Assembly (NCBI RefSeq): GCF_035712445.1
Contig: NZ_DASTAT010000135.1
Span: forward strand, 1 to 43,311
DNA: 43,311 nt
DNA from: Oligoflexus sp.
GTDB lineage: Bacteria > Bdellovibrionota_B > Oligoflexia > Oligoflexales > Oligoflexaceae
Direction of reading: 5' to 3'
The notes beneath the pieces are model-generated. The model saw only the letters and a program-made list of their open reading frames with translations. It did no database searches and was not told the origin of the DNA. Positions 32,932 to 43,027 of the stretch are shown in pieces. Made by a program: the position numbers and the translations under genes. The stretch's first letter is position 1; every line of letters begins with the position of its first letter.

Positions 32932-35418
32932 TTAGAAGGACAGCGTCCGAATCAGACTCTGCTCGGTGGCTCGCCATTCCTGAGCCGCCGTATCGAGGTC
33001 TTTATACTTGATAGCGCTGCTTTCCGGCAGGTAAGTATCCAGGACTTCGCGCAGTTCATCCCGCAGTCCTTCCTTCAGCGCAGCGACTTTCCAGTTGGCC
33101 TCGGCCGGAAACCTGGCGACTGTAATGGCCACCTGCTGACGCAGGGCGGAATCAGCGACAAAGGCAGGAAGCTGAAGGGCTGTGACCGTTCCATCGGGGT
33201 TGAAACGTTGGCCGGCGACCACACCCTCTGTGTTCAAAAGGAGGGCATGAGCCTCGGTCCCCACCCAGTTCAAAAGGCCATCTGTGAAGGGATTGTGAGC
33301 CAGTGGAGTGGTCACCGATGCGAGCCGTTCCCACTGAGCCCGCGGCAGTTCCTTTTGCAGTCGTGTTACGAAATCCCGCATGAGGGTCTCATAGCGCTGC
33401 TGCTCATCAAGACTGAAGGTGATGCTTTGCTCGCCTTCCACTTCCTGATAATCGCGCATCATCTTCCGCAGTGCGAAGGGCACTTCCTTTAACTCTTTTT
33501 CGCTGGGAAGAGCCAGCATTTTCTCCCAGCCGCCTTGCTTCATGAGAGCTTCCTGCATCAGTGCCTGCTCTTCAGCCAGGATTTTCTCGCTCACATAGTC
33601 ATCCGGATTTTTATACTTGTGGCGAATCTGAATCAGAGGCGTTTCACTGGCCGTCAGCATCAGAAGATTGAAGCGGCTGCTCAGAACGCGTGAGGCCCAG
33701 CTTTCCACGAAAAGGGAAGGATCCTTGCCGGCGCGCTTGGCCCGGACGATGGTATTGAAGAGGTTCTGAACCAGCGTATCCTTCTGCTGACCGACCGTGA
33801 AGGCAATGGCTTCGACCGGGTTGCGCCCCAGATCGAAGGTCTGGCAATCAAGATGATCCGTCTGGGAATCCGAGCAGAAAAGAGGCACATCCGAGGGATC
33901 AAACTCCGCGCCGCTATATAGGGCTTCGATCACCTTGCGATCATAATCGAGCATGCGATTGGTCTTCGCGATGATATGTCCGGTCATCGCCGCTTCTTCA
34001 AAGACCTGGTATTCCATCACCGATGAGGCGGGCTGCAGATCATTCGGGATTTTACCCTGCGACACGTAATCGGCGATCAAGGCGGGACGTTGATCGAGGC
34101 TGTAGCTGGCGCCCAGGGAGCCGGCAAAGTTATGACGGAGACCCATGGTGTGACCGACTTCATGCGCGACCACTTCACGGATATAGTCCTGGGACAGACG
34201 CAGGAATTCCGTGTCCGGGGCGTTCCTGGTGAGCAGAGTTTCCAAAGTGTTCAGGTAATTATCCTGAAGCTCCAGGTTGCAAAGCGGTCTTTGCACCATG
34301 CCCGCCATCGCGAAAGCTGTTTCCAAAGCCTTCTTTTTCCCTGGATAAGCTTTCAAAAGCGCTTTGGCCCGCGAAGCGCCCGACACCGCGAAGGTGCTCG
34401 TCATGAAAATCTGAGCATGACGAATCTCGCCCGTGCGTGGATCCATCTGAGCATCGGCATAAGCGTACCCTGCAGTATCCCAGGGTACCCACTGCACCAT
34501 GTTGTAATCATAATCCGGGGCGCTGACACCAGCTGGAGCCACAATCGCCTGCAGCGGCGCATTGGGAAGAGCGCGGTTCCAATAAAGGATGCCATCGCGC
34601 ACGGCCTCCACGTATTCCGGCGGCGTGTTGGCTGAAATCGCGTAAACGATGGGTTTGCTCGTATCCCATTTACTGGCGTAAGTGTCGACTACGCCGTTGC
34701 CCTTATCGGATTGATACAGGGGTGCAACCTGGAAGAAACCAAAGACATCGAGCGGCTGCCCCGGTGTTTTCGCAAAGTCCGGATTGGGATTGTAAGGCTC
34801 CAGATAATACTTCACCTCGATGGTATCGAGCTGAGTTCCCAGGACCTGCGCGATCTGGCGAATGCTCAGAGCGTTGTCGTGGAAGGAGGCGTTATCAATG
34901 AAGCTGTTTTTGACGTCGAGGCTACGAAAGGTTTTGATGTAGCTCGCACTATCATCCGAACCATACCAATCCCCGGCGACAAAAGTGTTCGCCATGCCTT
35001 CACTGAAATCGACGATGACATCCGTGTCGGTTTCACTCAGAATGGGCAGCTTCGCAAGAATGAGCTGCGCGGGCAGGTCTTTGGTGATGACGTGTCCCTG
35101 GGTCGCTTCCATCATAAAAAGCGCGTCACCCGACTGTTTGAAGGCCACGATCCGGCTCTTCAGGCCGTTGGCCGTCGGCATCGGGATCTGACGCATCATC
35201 GACGCCTGCAGCAGGAATTCCTTGTCGAGTGCGGATTTTTTAATACTGATGAGTTTGCGATCGGTCAGCCCCAGATTCGCGGCTGCGGATCCTTTGGGAT
35301 CCACCACGGTAAAAGAGTTCTGGATTGTAGGATCCGCTTTGGTCCTGCGCTGTTCTTTGGAACAGGCGCTCGCCAGCAGCACTATGCTGATTAACCCGCA
35401 TGACAGGTGTAACTTCAC
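32932..35418 (-). CDS. Zinc-dependent metalloprotease lipoprotein (metzincin type)
   Basis: Translation starts at GTG 35418 with AAAGGAAA upstream. The 828-residue product has a lipoprotein signal ending LLASAC. The zinc site is H419-E420-V-G-H423-T-M-G-L-R-H429, the full metzincin HExxHxxGxxH with Glu420 as catalytic base. SVMEY about 40 residues later is a likely Met-turn. The layout, with a long N-terminal beta-rich region, EYVEAVRDGILYWNRALP before the active site and a long helical C-terminal part, matches the large bacterial DUF5117/DUF4953-type metalloproteases. It should act on proteins at the cell surface or in the periplasm; substrates are unknown. The gene is preceded by a 305-bp gap and followed by a hairpin, so it is probably transcribed alone. 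Confidence 0.9.
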   Translation of the reverse strand: MKLHLSCGLISIVLLASACSKEQRRTKADPTIQNSFTVVDPKGSAAANLGLTDRKLISIKKSALDKEFLLQASMMRQIPMPTANGLKSRIVAFKQSGDALFMMEATQGHVITKDLPAQLILAKLPILSETDTDVIVDFSEGMANTFVAGDWYGSDDSASYIKTFRSLDVKNSFIDNASFHDNALSIRQIAQVLGTQLDTIEVKYYLEPYNPNPDFAKTPGQPLDVFGFFQVAPLYQSDKGNGVVDTYASKWDTSKPIVYAISANTPPEYVEAVRDGILYWNRALPNAPLQAIVAPAGVSAPDYDYNMVQWVPWDTAGYAYADAQMDPRTGEIRHAQIFMTSTFAVSGASRAKALLKAYPGKKKALETAFAMAGMVQRPLCNLELQDNYLNTLETLLTRNAPDTEFLRLSQDYIREVVAHEVGHTMGLRHNFAGSLGASYSLDQRPALIADYVSQGKIPNDLQPASSVMEYQVFEEAAMTGHIIAKTNRMLDYDRKVIEALYSGAEFDPSDVPLFCSDSQTDHLDCQTFDLGRNPVEAIAFTVGQQKDTLVQNLFNTIVRAKRAGKDPSLFVESWASRVLSSRFNLLMLTASETPLIQIRHKYKNPDDYVSEKILAEEQALMQEALMKQGGWEKMLALPSEKELKEVPFALRKMMRDYQEVEGEQSITFSLDEQQRYETLMRDFVTRLQKELPRAQWERLASVTTPLAHNPFTDGLLNWVGTEAHALLLNTEGVVAGQRFNPDGTVTALQLPAFVADSALRQQVAITVARFPAEANWKVAALKEGLRDELREVLDTYLPESSAIKYKDLDTAAQEWRATEQSLIRTLSF

Positions 35419-35723
35419 GGTGTGTTTCCTTTCCGAGAGGAGTAACTTTCATAAATTCAAAGCATCGATTGAGTGAAGTACTAACCGACCTCTGCGTCAG
35501 CGGAAAAGGTTTTTTGGAATTCATCATCTTGAAGAATTGGAACTTGTCGAATCGGAAAGAAATGGGCTAAATACTCGCCCGCTGTTGTGGACTGTGTGAG
35601 GGATTTACGCCATGTGGCGCTTGAAAGTATGATGGGGTAAAGGTTTGGTGGTTTCGTGTCGCCCTGTATCGCGTTGGGCTTTGTTCGTGCTTCCTATGGA
35701 ATAGAAGGCTCTATACGATTTAT
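35419..35723. other. 305-bp intergenic region between lhr and the metalloprotease gene
   Basis: Both flanking genes read leftward, so this holds the end of lhr and the promoter of the protease gene. I see a weak ATAGA-AGGC-TCTAT hairpin just past lhr and no convincing promoter pair. A 66-codon plus-strand frame that starts in this region runs antisense into lhr and is not credible. Confidence 0.4.
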
Positions 35724-38700
35724 TTATTCCCCTCCCGTCAAAAACTTTTTCCAATTTCGCACCAAGGCCTTCGACCCTCGCTCTTCTCTCACTAAATTCT
35801 CGCTCGGCTTTGCAGGAGCAGTTGGTTCCTTCAGGAATGGATCCTGCTGCCGATAAAAACCATTCAACCGCAACGCCCGTTCCACCCGCATCCGTTGCTC
35901 TCCCGTCAGGCTTTCATCGAGGATATGGCATTCCCCGGCCTCACGATAGGCTACATATCTCCCGGACCAGAACGCCACGCGATGCCGGGCTTGAGACGCG
36001 ACCTTGATATCATCACTCAGGATACCCATCCAATTTAGGGGATCAGCGGCCGTCAGAATAATGAAATCCGGATCCGGCGGCGCATCACGGCAGCTCCGCA
36101 AAGCATCAATGGATTCTTTGAGCGCAAATTGTTCCCCGCCCACTTTCTCGACAAAACGTCCCCCGCGAATCAAACCACGGGCCTCCAAGGTTCTATAGAC
36201 AACCACAAGCTCACCCCAGGTCGGGGCGAGCGATTCCTTACGCAGAAGATCCCGGAAAATCACACCATAACGCTTTAAGAGCTGCCATGCCCACTGCTCC
36301 AGGCGCTCCTCCTGACTCAAGGGCACCCGATACATCGCAAAGGGAGCATAGCGCCCACCACTCCGAAAATCGGTTTCATAACGAATCTGCCGCGCATCTC
36401 GAACGGACGCCGGCTGCCGCGCCTTGCGATCAGGATTTAGGAGAGGCCGCACAGCAGCAAAGCTATCGGTGGAAACAAAACCCATGCTCATCAGCTCACT
36501 GAGCCCATCTTCAATCTGTGTCGGCAGAAGTTTACTCAGCGCACTGATTTCATCGAAAAATAAAGCCCCGCGCTGCTCCATCAACTCCCAGATCTTCTTC
36601 GCGCTATCACTCAAACGATCCACGAGCAGTTCCCGGGTCTCCGGCACCACCCAACCCAAACCCGCCCGAGTCAGAAAACTCAGCGGCGTGGTCCGACTCA
36701 AAAGACGATTCTTATTCGTCTTCTCACCCTTCGGCGGCGCCACAGCAATCCGCCCCCACACGACCTGCCCACTCTGACAAAGAGCATCCAATTCACGCCC
36801 ACGATAACCCTGGACGCGACTCATAAAGACTTCATTCTCCCAAACACTCGCCGGGAGTTCGAGCCCCTGCATCATCTCAACGAGCGGCATCAGGTTATCA
36901 TGCGGCGACCAGCGCTGCTCCGGCAACGCCCTTTGATGCCGCGCCAAAAACCGAAGAAAGACTGCCCGCGACACAGGCTTGATCTGTTCACGCAGCCCCT
37001 CAATCGTCAGTCGATGCATCCGATGCAAAAGACGGCGCTCGCACCATTCTTTCTTCTGTGAACGCGCAGACGACTCACTGAAGGTCCCTGAAAGAATAAT
37101 CCCAAGACTCTCCAGCTGAAGCAAAGCCGCAAGAATTTCGTGCTCCGGCAACAGCAGCCGCTGGCTCAAGCCCTCAGCCGTCAAAGGTCCCAGGCATTCA
37201 AGCTGCCCCCGCAGAAGCCGCAGCATCGCCTTCTGCTGCGCTTCCATATCCACGTCCCCAAGCTTAAAATGCTGGGGATAAAGAAGCTGAAGATCCGCAT
37301 CCAATTCATAAGCGTAGGCAAAACTCTTCGACTCGAGCGTCAAAATCTTCGCCCGATTCTTCTTCTGCAATTCCTGCAGCATGGTCTGATAAAACTGAAT
37401 CTCATCCAGCGGGAAAAGCACCAGCTGCTTCAAAGCATCATAAAGCTCATCCGGATCCCGAATCAAAGGCCAGGCATCACTGACAACCTGCGAAACTGCC
37501 CCAGCATCCAAAGCCGTCAGATCATTAAAGACCTGCGGCTCCAGTCGATGCCGTGTCGCCAAAGCCCGAATCCGCCTTTCTTCCAGCGGCGCATCATCCA
37601 AAAACGCGTAAGGGTTCGCATGAATCAATTCATAACAAAAAGGTGAGGGTTCCCGCGTATCTCGCGCCAGCAGTTCAATGTCCCCCGCCGCAATATTCTG
37701 CAGAACCTTTTCAAAACGATCGCAGTCCATGGCCTCCTGCAAACAGTCCTGCACCGTCTGCCGAACCAGAGGATGATCCGGGATTTCCAAATCCCCCGTC
37801 CTATGCTCAAAACACTGCGTTTGCTGCGGAAAAACAGCCGTCAGAAGATCATTCGACTGATAGCGCTGCAGATGCGGCGGTACACGTTTCCCACTCTTCA
37901 TCCGCAAGACGGCCAGCGCCCGCGTCGCATTCCAACGCCAGCGAATCTCAAACATCGGCACATCAAGCAGGGCCTGAATCAAAATCGAACGCCCATTGTG
38001 CGGATTCAGCATCTTGAACATGGCTTCCAGCGGAAAACTCTGATTCGGGCCCACGGATAAAAGGATCCCATTATCTGTCGCGCTGGCCTGCAGCTCAAAA
38101 TCAAATCCGCGGCAGAACCTCTTCCGGAAGGCCAAACCCCAGGCCCGATTGATCCGACTGCCGAAGGGCGCGTGCACGATCAGCTGCATACCGCCCGTAT
38201 CATCAAAGAAACGCTCATAAACCACAAGGTCCTGCGTCGGCAGAATCCCCAGCGCAATCTTCTGCGCCGCAAGAAAATCCGCAGCCTGGGTCGCAAGAGC
38301 AGCATCAATCAAAAATGTTTTCTGCAGATAGTCCGCAAGCGGCTGTCGATAAACCGCCCACATCTTTTTATCCTTGGTGGGATCCGGCTCTTGCCAATCG
38401 GGCATCTCTTGAGCGCTTAAAATCGCATCCGCTTCCTTCCGAACCCGACTCAGTTCCTGTGAAAGTTCAAAAGTCCGCCCACCGGCTTCCCCCTTCCAAA
38501 AAGGAATGGTCGGCGGAGCCCCATGCAGATCCTTGACCAGAAGAGTGTCACCCTTCAGGCCTTGAATTTGCCAGGAATGATTGCCAAGAAGAAAGACATC
38601 CCCCTTCTGACTTTCCACAGCGAACTCTTCATCGACGGTCCCCACAAAAGCCTGGTCTTCACCATTGATCACACGGTAGGCATTCTGCTCGGGAATCGCA

Positions 38701-40229
38701 CCGCCCGACATCACCACCGCCAGGCGCGCACTGCGCCGCGGACGCAGCTCATGATTCACCTTATCCCAATGCAGATAAGCCCCGCGACGCGTGGCCGTGC
38801 CGAGGCCTTCGGAAAGCCAATCAAGCGTCTTATCAAAATCACCGCGCGTCAGCTGGCGGAAGGGATAAGCCTCGCGACACAGATGAAAGACATCATCCGG
38901 CACACGATTTTCCGAGGACACAAGACTCACAATATGCTGCGCAAGGATATCGAAAGGCACCTCAGGAATTTCGATGCTATCCATCGTCCCTTCCCGGTAA
39001 GCCCTCACGAGCGCCATACATTCAATCAGCTCATCACGCGTCAACGCAATCAAACGCGCCTTCGGTTTCAAACCGAGGGCATGACCGGAACGTCCAACCC
39101 TCTGCACGAAAGCGGCAATACTCCGCGGCGAACCAATCTGACAAACAAGGTCAATGGTTCCGACATCAATCCCGAGTTCCAAAGAAGCGGTCGCAACAAT
39201 CGCCTTGATTTCCCCATTTTTCAGCCGATCCTCGGCCATCAGGCGCTTGTCCTTGGATAAGCTCCCATGATGCGCCGCCACCGCGTCTTCGCCGAGCATC
39301 TCGCTCAATTGAAAGGTAATGCGCTCAGCCATGCGCCGCGTATTCACAAAGATCAGCGTGCTGCGGTGCTCCCCAATCATGGCGGCCAGCTTTCCGTAAA
39401 GCTCCTCCCACATCTCATGACTGCAGACAGCGCTTAAGGGAAGATCGGGAACGACAATATCCAAATCCGCATCACGCTGCTTCGAAACGTCGATAATTTC
39501 ACAGGGGCGCGGCTTTTCATTCCCGCCCACCAAAAACTGGGCAATGGTCTCCAAAGGTTTCTGGGTCGCCGAAAGTCCGATGCGAACCGGCGGCTTTTTG
39601 CAGAGCGCCCCCAGCTGCTCCAGACTGAGGCTCAGATGTGAACCCCTTTTGTCCCGGGCCAGCGCATGAATTTCATCAATGATCACGGATTTAATCGAGC
39701 GCAGAATAGGCCGCGCCTTGGCCGAGGTGAGCATCAGAAAAAGCGACTCGGGAGTGGTCACCAGAATATGCGGCGGATCCCGCAGAATCCGCGCTCTTTC
39801 CGTCGCCGTGGTATCCCCGGTGCGCAAACCAATTCGAATCGGATCCGGATGTAATCCCGCGGCCCGAGCCTCGTCCATAATCTCCTGCAGCGGCTGCTCC
39901 AGATTTTTCTTCACATCATTGGAAAGCGCCCGAAGCGGAGACAGATAAAGAACCTGAATGCCTTTCTCCAAGCGACCATCCACCGCCTGTCGAAAGAGAT
40001 CATCAATCGCCACAAAAAACGCGGCCATGGTTTTACCACCGCCAGTGGGCGCGGCAATCAGAGTATTGCGGTGTTCATGAAGCAGCGGCCAGCCTTGCTG
40101 CTGGGCGGGGGTGGGTTCTTTGAACTTGCGCTGAAACCAGCGCTGCAGGATCGGATGAAAACCGAGCAGGGCGGGAGCCAGGTCAGGAACGAGGGGAATA
40201 TCCACAGTCAAAGGCAATCGACGATCCAT
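35724..40229 (-). CDS. lhr: Large ATP-dependent helicase Lhr
   Basis: The 1501-residue product has the superfamily 2 motifs in order: Q-motif region KEPTPAQQQGWPLL, Walker A APTGGGKT (Lys66), DEIH box VIIDEIHALARDKRGSHLSL, motif III GLSATQKP, and motif VI QRVGRSGHALG. The long C-terminal half is that of Lhr, with the DEAD/H-associated region (IVHAPFGSRINRAWGLAFRK) and the winged-helix-rich tail. The length is close to E. coli Lhr (about 1538). The family unwinds RNA:DNA hybrids and DNA with 3'-5' polarity and is linked to DNA repair. The Lhr-specific extension is complete, so this is not the short Lhr-Core form. The start is ATG 40229, 21 bases after the stop of the dienelactone-hydrolase-family gene, so the two are probably cotranscribed. 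Confidence 0.95.
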   Translation of the reverse strand: MDRRLPLTVDIPLVPDLAPALLGFHPILQRWFQRKFKEPTPAQQQGWPLLHEHRNTLIAAPTGGGKTMAAFFVAIDDLFRQAVDGRLEKGIQVLYLSPLRALSNDVKKNLEQPLQEIMDEARAAGLHPDPIRIGLRTGDTTATERARILRDPPHILVTTPESLFLMLTSAKARPILRSIKSVIIDEIHALARDKRGSHLSLSLEQLGALCKKPPVRIGLSATQKPLETIAQFLVGGNEKPRPCEIIDVSKQRDADLDIVVPDLPLSAVCSHEMWEELYGKLAAMIGEHRSTLIFVNTRRMAERITFQLSEMLGEDAVAAHHGSLSKDKRLMAEDRLKNGEIKAIVATASLELGIDVGTIDLVCQIGSPRSIAAFVQRVGRSGHALGLKPKARLIALTRDELIECMALVRAYREGTMDSIEIPEVPFDILAQHIVSLVSSENRVPDDVFHLCREAYPFRQLTRGDFDKTLDWLSEGLGTATRRGAYLHWDKVNHELRPRRSARLAVVMSGGAIPEQNAYRVINGEDQAFVGTVDEEFAVESQKGDVFLLGNHSWQIQGLKGDTLLVKDLHGAPPTIPFWKGEAGGRTFELSQELSRVRKEADAILSAQEMPDWQEPDPTKDKKMWAVYRQPLADYLQKTFLIDAALATQAADFLAAQKIALGILPTQDLVVYERFFDDTGGMQLIVHAPFGSRINRAWGLAFRKRFCRGFDFELQASATDNGILLSVGPNQSFPLEAMFKMLNPHNGRSILIQALLDVPMFEIRWRWNATRALAVLRMKSGKRVPPHLQRYQSNDLLTAVFPQQTQCFEHRTGDLEIPDHPLVRQTVQDCLQEAMDCDRFEKVLQNIAAGDIELLARDTREPSPFCYELIHANPYAFLDDAPLEERRIRALATRHRLEPQVFNDLTALDAGAVSQVVSDAWPLIRDPDELYDALKQLVLFPLDEIQFYQTMLQELQKKNRAKILTLESKSFAYAYELDADLQLLYPQHFKLGDVDMEAQQKAMLRLLRGQLECLGPLTAEGLSQRLLLPEHEILAALLQLESLGIILSGTFSESSARSQKKEWCERRLLHRMHRLTIEGLREQIKPVSRAVFLRFLARHQRALPEQRWSPHDNLMPLVEMMQGLELPASVWENEVFMSRVQGYRGRELDALCQSGQVVWGRIAVAPPKGEKTNKNRLLSRTTPLSFLTRAGLGWVVPETRELLVDRLSDSAKKIWELMEQRGALFFDEISALSKLLPTQIEDGLSELMSMGFVSTDSFAAVRPLLNPDRKARQPASVRDARQIRYETDFRSGGRYAPFAMYRVPLSQEERLEQWAWQLLKRYGVIFRDLLRKESLAPTWGELVVVYRTLEARGLIRGGRFVEKVGGEQFALKESIDALRSCRDAPPDPDFIILTAADPLNWMGILSDDIKVASQARHRVAFWSGRYVAYREAGECHILDESLTGEQRMRVERALRLNGFYRQQDPFLKEPTAPAKPSENLVREERGSKALVRNWKKFLTGGE

Positions 40230-40250
40230 AGTCCACCCGTCCCAAAAAAA

Positions 40251-41036
40251 TTACAGCGAAGCCTTCGCGAAATCTTTGAATGCTTCAAACGAGCGGGCAT
40301 CGGCGGCAGCATTGTAAGCGGCGCCTTTGCTGTTATCATTGCCCGCACCCACTTCGGTGAAGCTGTGAACGGCATTGCCGTACTTCACGAGTTCCCAGTC
40401 GATCTTGTTCTCGCGCATTTCATTTTCAAAAGCGGCCAGATCTTCGGCTTTCACGTAAGGATCATCGGCACCGTGAAGAGCGAGGACCTTGGCTTTGATA
40501 TTTTTCCCATCCGCAGGCGTGGGGCTATCGAGTCCACCGTGAAAACTGACCACGCCTTTGACGTCGGCGCCGGCACGGGCGAGTTCGATGACACCGGTCC
40601 CGCCAAAGCAATACCCAACAGCGAGAACTTTATTGGTATCCACTTCCTTTTGTCCGCGCAGTGTTTCCAGACCGAGCTGCAGGCGTTCACGGAAAAGTTT
40701 GCGATCGCCGCCGCGGTACATCGTAGCGAGTTTTCCAGCTTCTTCGGCAGTGGTCGGACGCACGCCCTTGCCATAGATATCAGCAGCAAAGACCGCATAA
40801 CCAAGCTCCGCCATGCGCGTGGCTTGTTTCCTGGTCTCGTCGGTCACGCCCATCCAGTTGTGAATCATAAGGATGCCGGGCACTTTGCCTTTGACGTTGT
40901 CGGGATACACGAGCAAGCCTTCGAAGGTGTCTTTGCCTTTTTTGTATTCCACCGTCTTGGTTTTCACGGCAGCCAAACCCAAAGTGCTGCTGGCGAGGAA
41001 CACAGCTGATACAAACAATTGCGAGATCCGTTTCAT
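40251..41036 (-). CDS. Dienelactone hydrolase family protein, exported
   Basis: The 261-residue alpha/beta hydrolase has a signal peptide (FVSAVFLASSTLGLAA). The catalytic triad of the dienelactone hydrolase family is complete: Cys143 in the nucleophile elbow GYCFGG, an Asp at 191/192 in LHGADDPYV, and His224 in NAVHSFTEV. The early IHNWMGVTDETRKQATRMAE segment is also typical. It should hydrolyse an ester or lactone in the periplasm. Most characterised members act on chlorocatechol breakdown products, but exported members like this are common and of unknown substrate, so no pathway is claimed. It lies 123 bases after purA and 21 bases before lhr, probably in one transcript with lhr. Confidence 0.92.
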   Translation of the reverse strand: MKRISQLFVSAVFLASSTLGLAAVKTKTVEYKKGKDTFEGLLVYPDNVKGKVPGILMIHNWMGVTDETRKQATRMAELGYAVFAADIYGKGVRPTTAEEAGKLATMYRGGDRKLFRERLQLGLETLRGQKEVDTNKVLAVGYCFGGTGVIELARAGADVKGVVSFHGGLDSPTPADGKNIKAKVLALHGADDPYVKAEDLAAFENEMRENKIDWELVKYGNAVHSFTEVGAGNDNSKGAAYNAAADARSFEAFKDFAKASL

Positions 41037-41121
41037 AATGTTTTATCCTTTCCCATAGGAACCTGGAAAATTGTATGGGAAGACGTTCGCAGAATTTTTG
41101 CGGGCAGGCAAGAGGCAATGT

Positions 41122-41141
41122 GGGACAGCGAACGCTGTCCC
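41122..41141. terminator. Hairpin between purA and the dienelactone hydrolase gene
   Basis: GGGACAGC / GCTGTCCC forms a perfect 8-bp stem with a 4-base loop, 18 bases past the purA stop. No T-run follows on the minus strand, so this may attenuate rather than end transcription. Confidence 0.45.
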
Positions 41142-41159
41142 GGAAGAAGCTTTGTGATC

Positions 41160-42422
41160 TTAGCGGAAAAGGGCGTCCTGACGATTCACGCCGGTGCCGA
41201 CCATGCTGATGGGATAGCCGAGGATTTCCTCAACACCTTCCACATATTTTTTTGCATTGGCAGGCAGATCGGCCATGCGTCCGGTCGTTGGCATCGCCTC
41301 TTTCCAACCGGCAAAAGTTTTATAAACAGGTGTACAGGCGGCCAGCACTTCATGATCCCAGGGGAAATCTTCGATGCGGCCGAGTTGCGGATGCTCATAA
41401 GCCACACAGACTTTCACTTCAGGCAGATCGGTGAGGATGTCCATCTTATTCAAAATGATTCCATCGTAACCACTGATCTGGGCGCTGTAACGCAAGGCCA
41501 CAGCATCCAGCCAACCGCAGCGACGCGGACGACCCGTCGTGGCACCGAATTCCTTGCCGCGTGTCGCGATCAAGTTTCCGGTTTCACATTTGAGTTCGGT
41601 TGGGAATGCGCCTTCACCCACGCGCGTCACGTAAGCTTTGGCCACGCCATAGATTTTATCGATGCGTTTCGGCGAGAAGCCAAGACTTGCGAAGGCTCCA
41701 CCGGCTGCGGTTTCGCTGCTGGTGACATAAGGGTAGGTTCCATGATTGATGTCGAGCAGAACGCCCTGCGCACCTTCCAGCAGCACCTTGCGACCGGCCT
41801 CAATCGCCGCGCGCACGCGGACTTCCGCATCCCCGATGAAGGGAGCCAGAACCTCGGCGGCCTGATCAAAAAGAGCCCACTCTTCGCGGTACACTTCCTG
41901 ATGGGTGCCAAAACCCTGCACGCTCTGCCGCATGCTCTGATACCAGCGCTCACGACGGGTGGGATTCGCGTAATCACCGAGACGGAGACCAGTCCGATTG
42001 GCTTTTTCCGCATAGGTCGGGCCAATGCCGCGCTTGGTGGTGCCGATCGGCTGGGACGACTCCGATTCCTTCTTGCCATCGAGATGAATGTGCCAAGGAG
42101 AAATGACATGGGCACGGGCCGAAAGCCACAGCCGCTCGGGAGTCAGCTTCACAAAAGGACTGACTTTCCGCATCTCTTCCACGAGTTGATGCGGGTTCAC
42201 CACCACTCCGGTGCTCAGTGCGCTGATTTTGCCGGGGTGAAAGATGCCGCTTGGAATCTGATGGAGAACTACTTTCTGGCCGTTTACGTAAAGGGTATGT
42301 CCCGCGTTGTTGCCGCCTTGATAGCGCGTAACGATATCCGCGCTGTCGGCCATGATGTCGATCCACTTGCCCTTGCCTTCGTCGCCCCACTGCGCTCCGA
42401 CGAGGATGGTCACGTTACCCAT
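41160..42422 (-). CDS. purA: Adenylosuccinate synthase
   Basis: The 420-residue product is of normal length for PurA and shows all main motifs. GAQWGDEGKGK carries catalytic Asp14 and GGNNAGHT carries catalytic His42. TTKRGIGPTYAEKANR, LLEGAQGVLLDINHGTYPYV and the GTP-base region ILNKMDILTDLPEVKVC follow. It joins IMP and aspartate with GTP hydrolysis, the first committed step from IMP to AMP, in the cytoplasm. GGAAGG lies 9 bases before ATG 42422. It is the first gene of a leftward series, and the long region upstream of it should hold its promoter. Confidence 0.98.
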   Translation of the reverse strand: MGNVTILVGAQWGDEGKGKWIDIMADSADIVTRYQGGNNAGHTLYVNGQKVVLHQIPSGIFHPGKISALSTGVVVNPHQLVEEMRKVSPFVKLTPERLWLSARAHVISPWHIHLDGKKESESSQPIGTTKRGIGPTYAEKANRTGLRLGDYANPTRRERWYQSMRQSVQGFGTHQEVYREEWALFDQAAEVLAPFIGDAEVRVRAAIEAGRKVLLEGAQGVLLDINHGTYPYVTSSETAAGGAFASLGFSPKRIDKIYGVAKAYVTRVGEGAFPTELKCETGNLIATRGKEFGATTGRPRRCGWLDAVALRYSAQISGYDGIILNKMDILTDLPEVKVCVAYEHPQLGRIEDFPWDHEVLAACTPVYKTFAGWKEAMPTTGRMADLPANAKKYVEGVEEILGYPISMVGTGVNRQDALFR

Positions 42423-43027
42423 GGGATAGCCCTTCCTGCTGTTGGCGTTCTTCTGCTTTGCATCGGCTTTTTAGCTGATGAATGCCTGGCTGTCCACTGG
42501 AACTGGGGTGCGGACCGTGGTATAGCATGGGGGTTCAATACGCTATGGAATCAGTCCTCGCACCTTCAGTCGAAAAGGAGCCTGAGTCGACAAGTAAGAG
42601 CTTAATGCGCTGGAATCTTTATAAATCCTAATCATTTTAAATCCTTGCCATCCCTTTGCTTCATGCTCCGACGTCTCTCGTTATCCACCATTATTTTCCT
42701 TCTCTGGTCGCAGTTGGTCGCATTCCACAATTTTTTTGATCGCAGATTTTTGAATGCGTGAAAGCTTTTGCTATCAACGTATTCGTGTTTCCTCTGAAAA
42801 CTTTTTCTTTTGATGATCAGATTCAAGTTTGAAATTTTTTGCGAAGGAAATATCGTAGCAGGCAGTTGGCTTTTTGGTGGAGACTGAAGATTGAGCCCTT
42901 CAGCCTCCGAGAACACCGGAGCCTGGCAATATCGACAAAGCAGACCCCGTTGCTCCACTTCGGAGCTTAGTACGGCTTTGCCTGCTTTTCAACACCTGCC
43001 GGTCTCCCTCAAGGATTGAGGGAATTC
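42423..43027. other. 605-bp AT-richer intergenic region, divergent purA / HTH gene
   Basis: No gene is supported. From about 42600 to 42870 base composition is clearly more AT-rich than the neighbouring genes, with several T-runs. The purA promoter should lie in 42423-42600. The right-hand 145 bases form a structured leader, described separately. A 108-codon minus-strand frame (42632-42958) lacks a ribosome binding site and a credible composition. The change in composition may mark the edge of an acquired segment. Confidence 0.5.
42884..43023 (+). promoter_or_regulatory. Structured leader with a hairpin covering the ribosome binding site of the HTH gene
   Basis: Five stems can be drawn in about 140 bases. 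They are CTGAAG/CTTCAG (42884-42903), CTCCG/CGGAG (42905-42921), a longer-range AAAGCAG/CTGCTTT (42937-42988) enclosing GCTCC/GGAGC (42952-42966), and a perfect 8-bp TCCCTCAA-GGA-TTGAGGGA (43005-43023). The last one contains the GAGGGA ribosome binding site, 4 bases before ATG 43028. RNA-based control of translation, or binding of a dimeric protein to the palindrome, are both possible. Confidence 0.55.

Noticed and set aside
42632..42958. 108-codon minus-strand frame beginning with a CxxC
   Set aside because: There is no ribosome binding site, composition is not protein-like, and it overlaps the structured leader; a small zinc-ribbon protein could not be supported.
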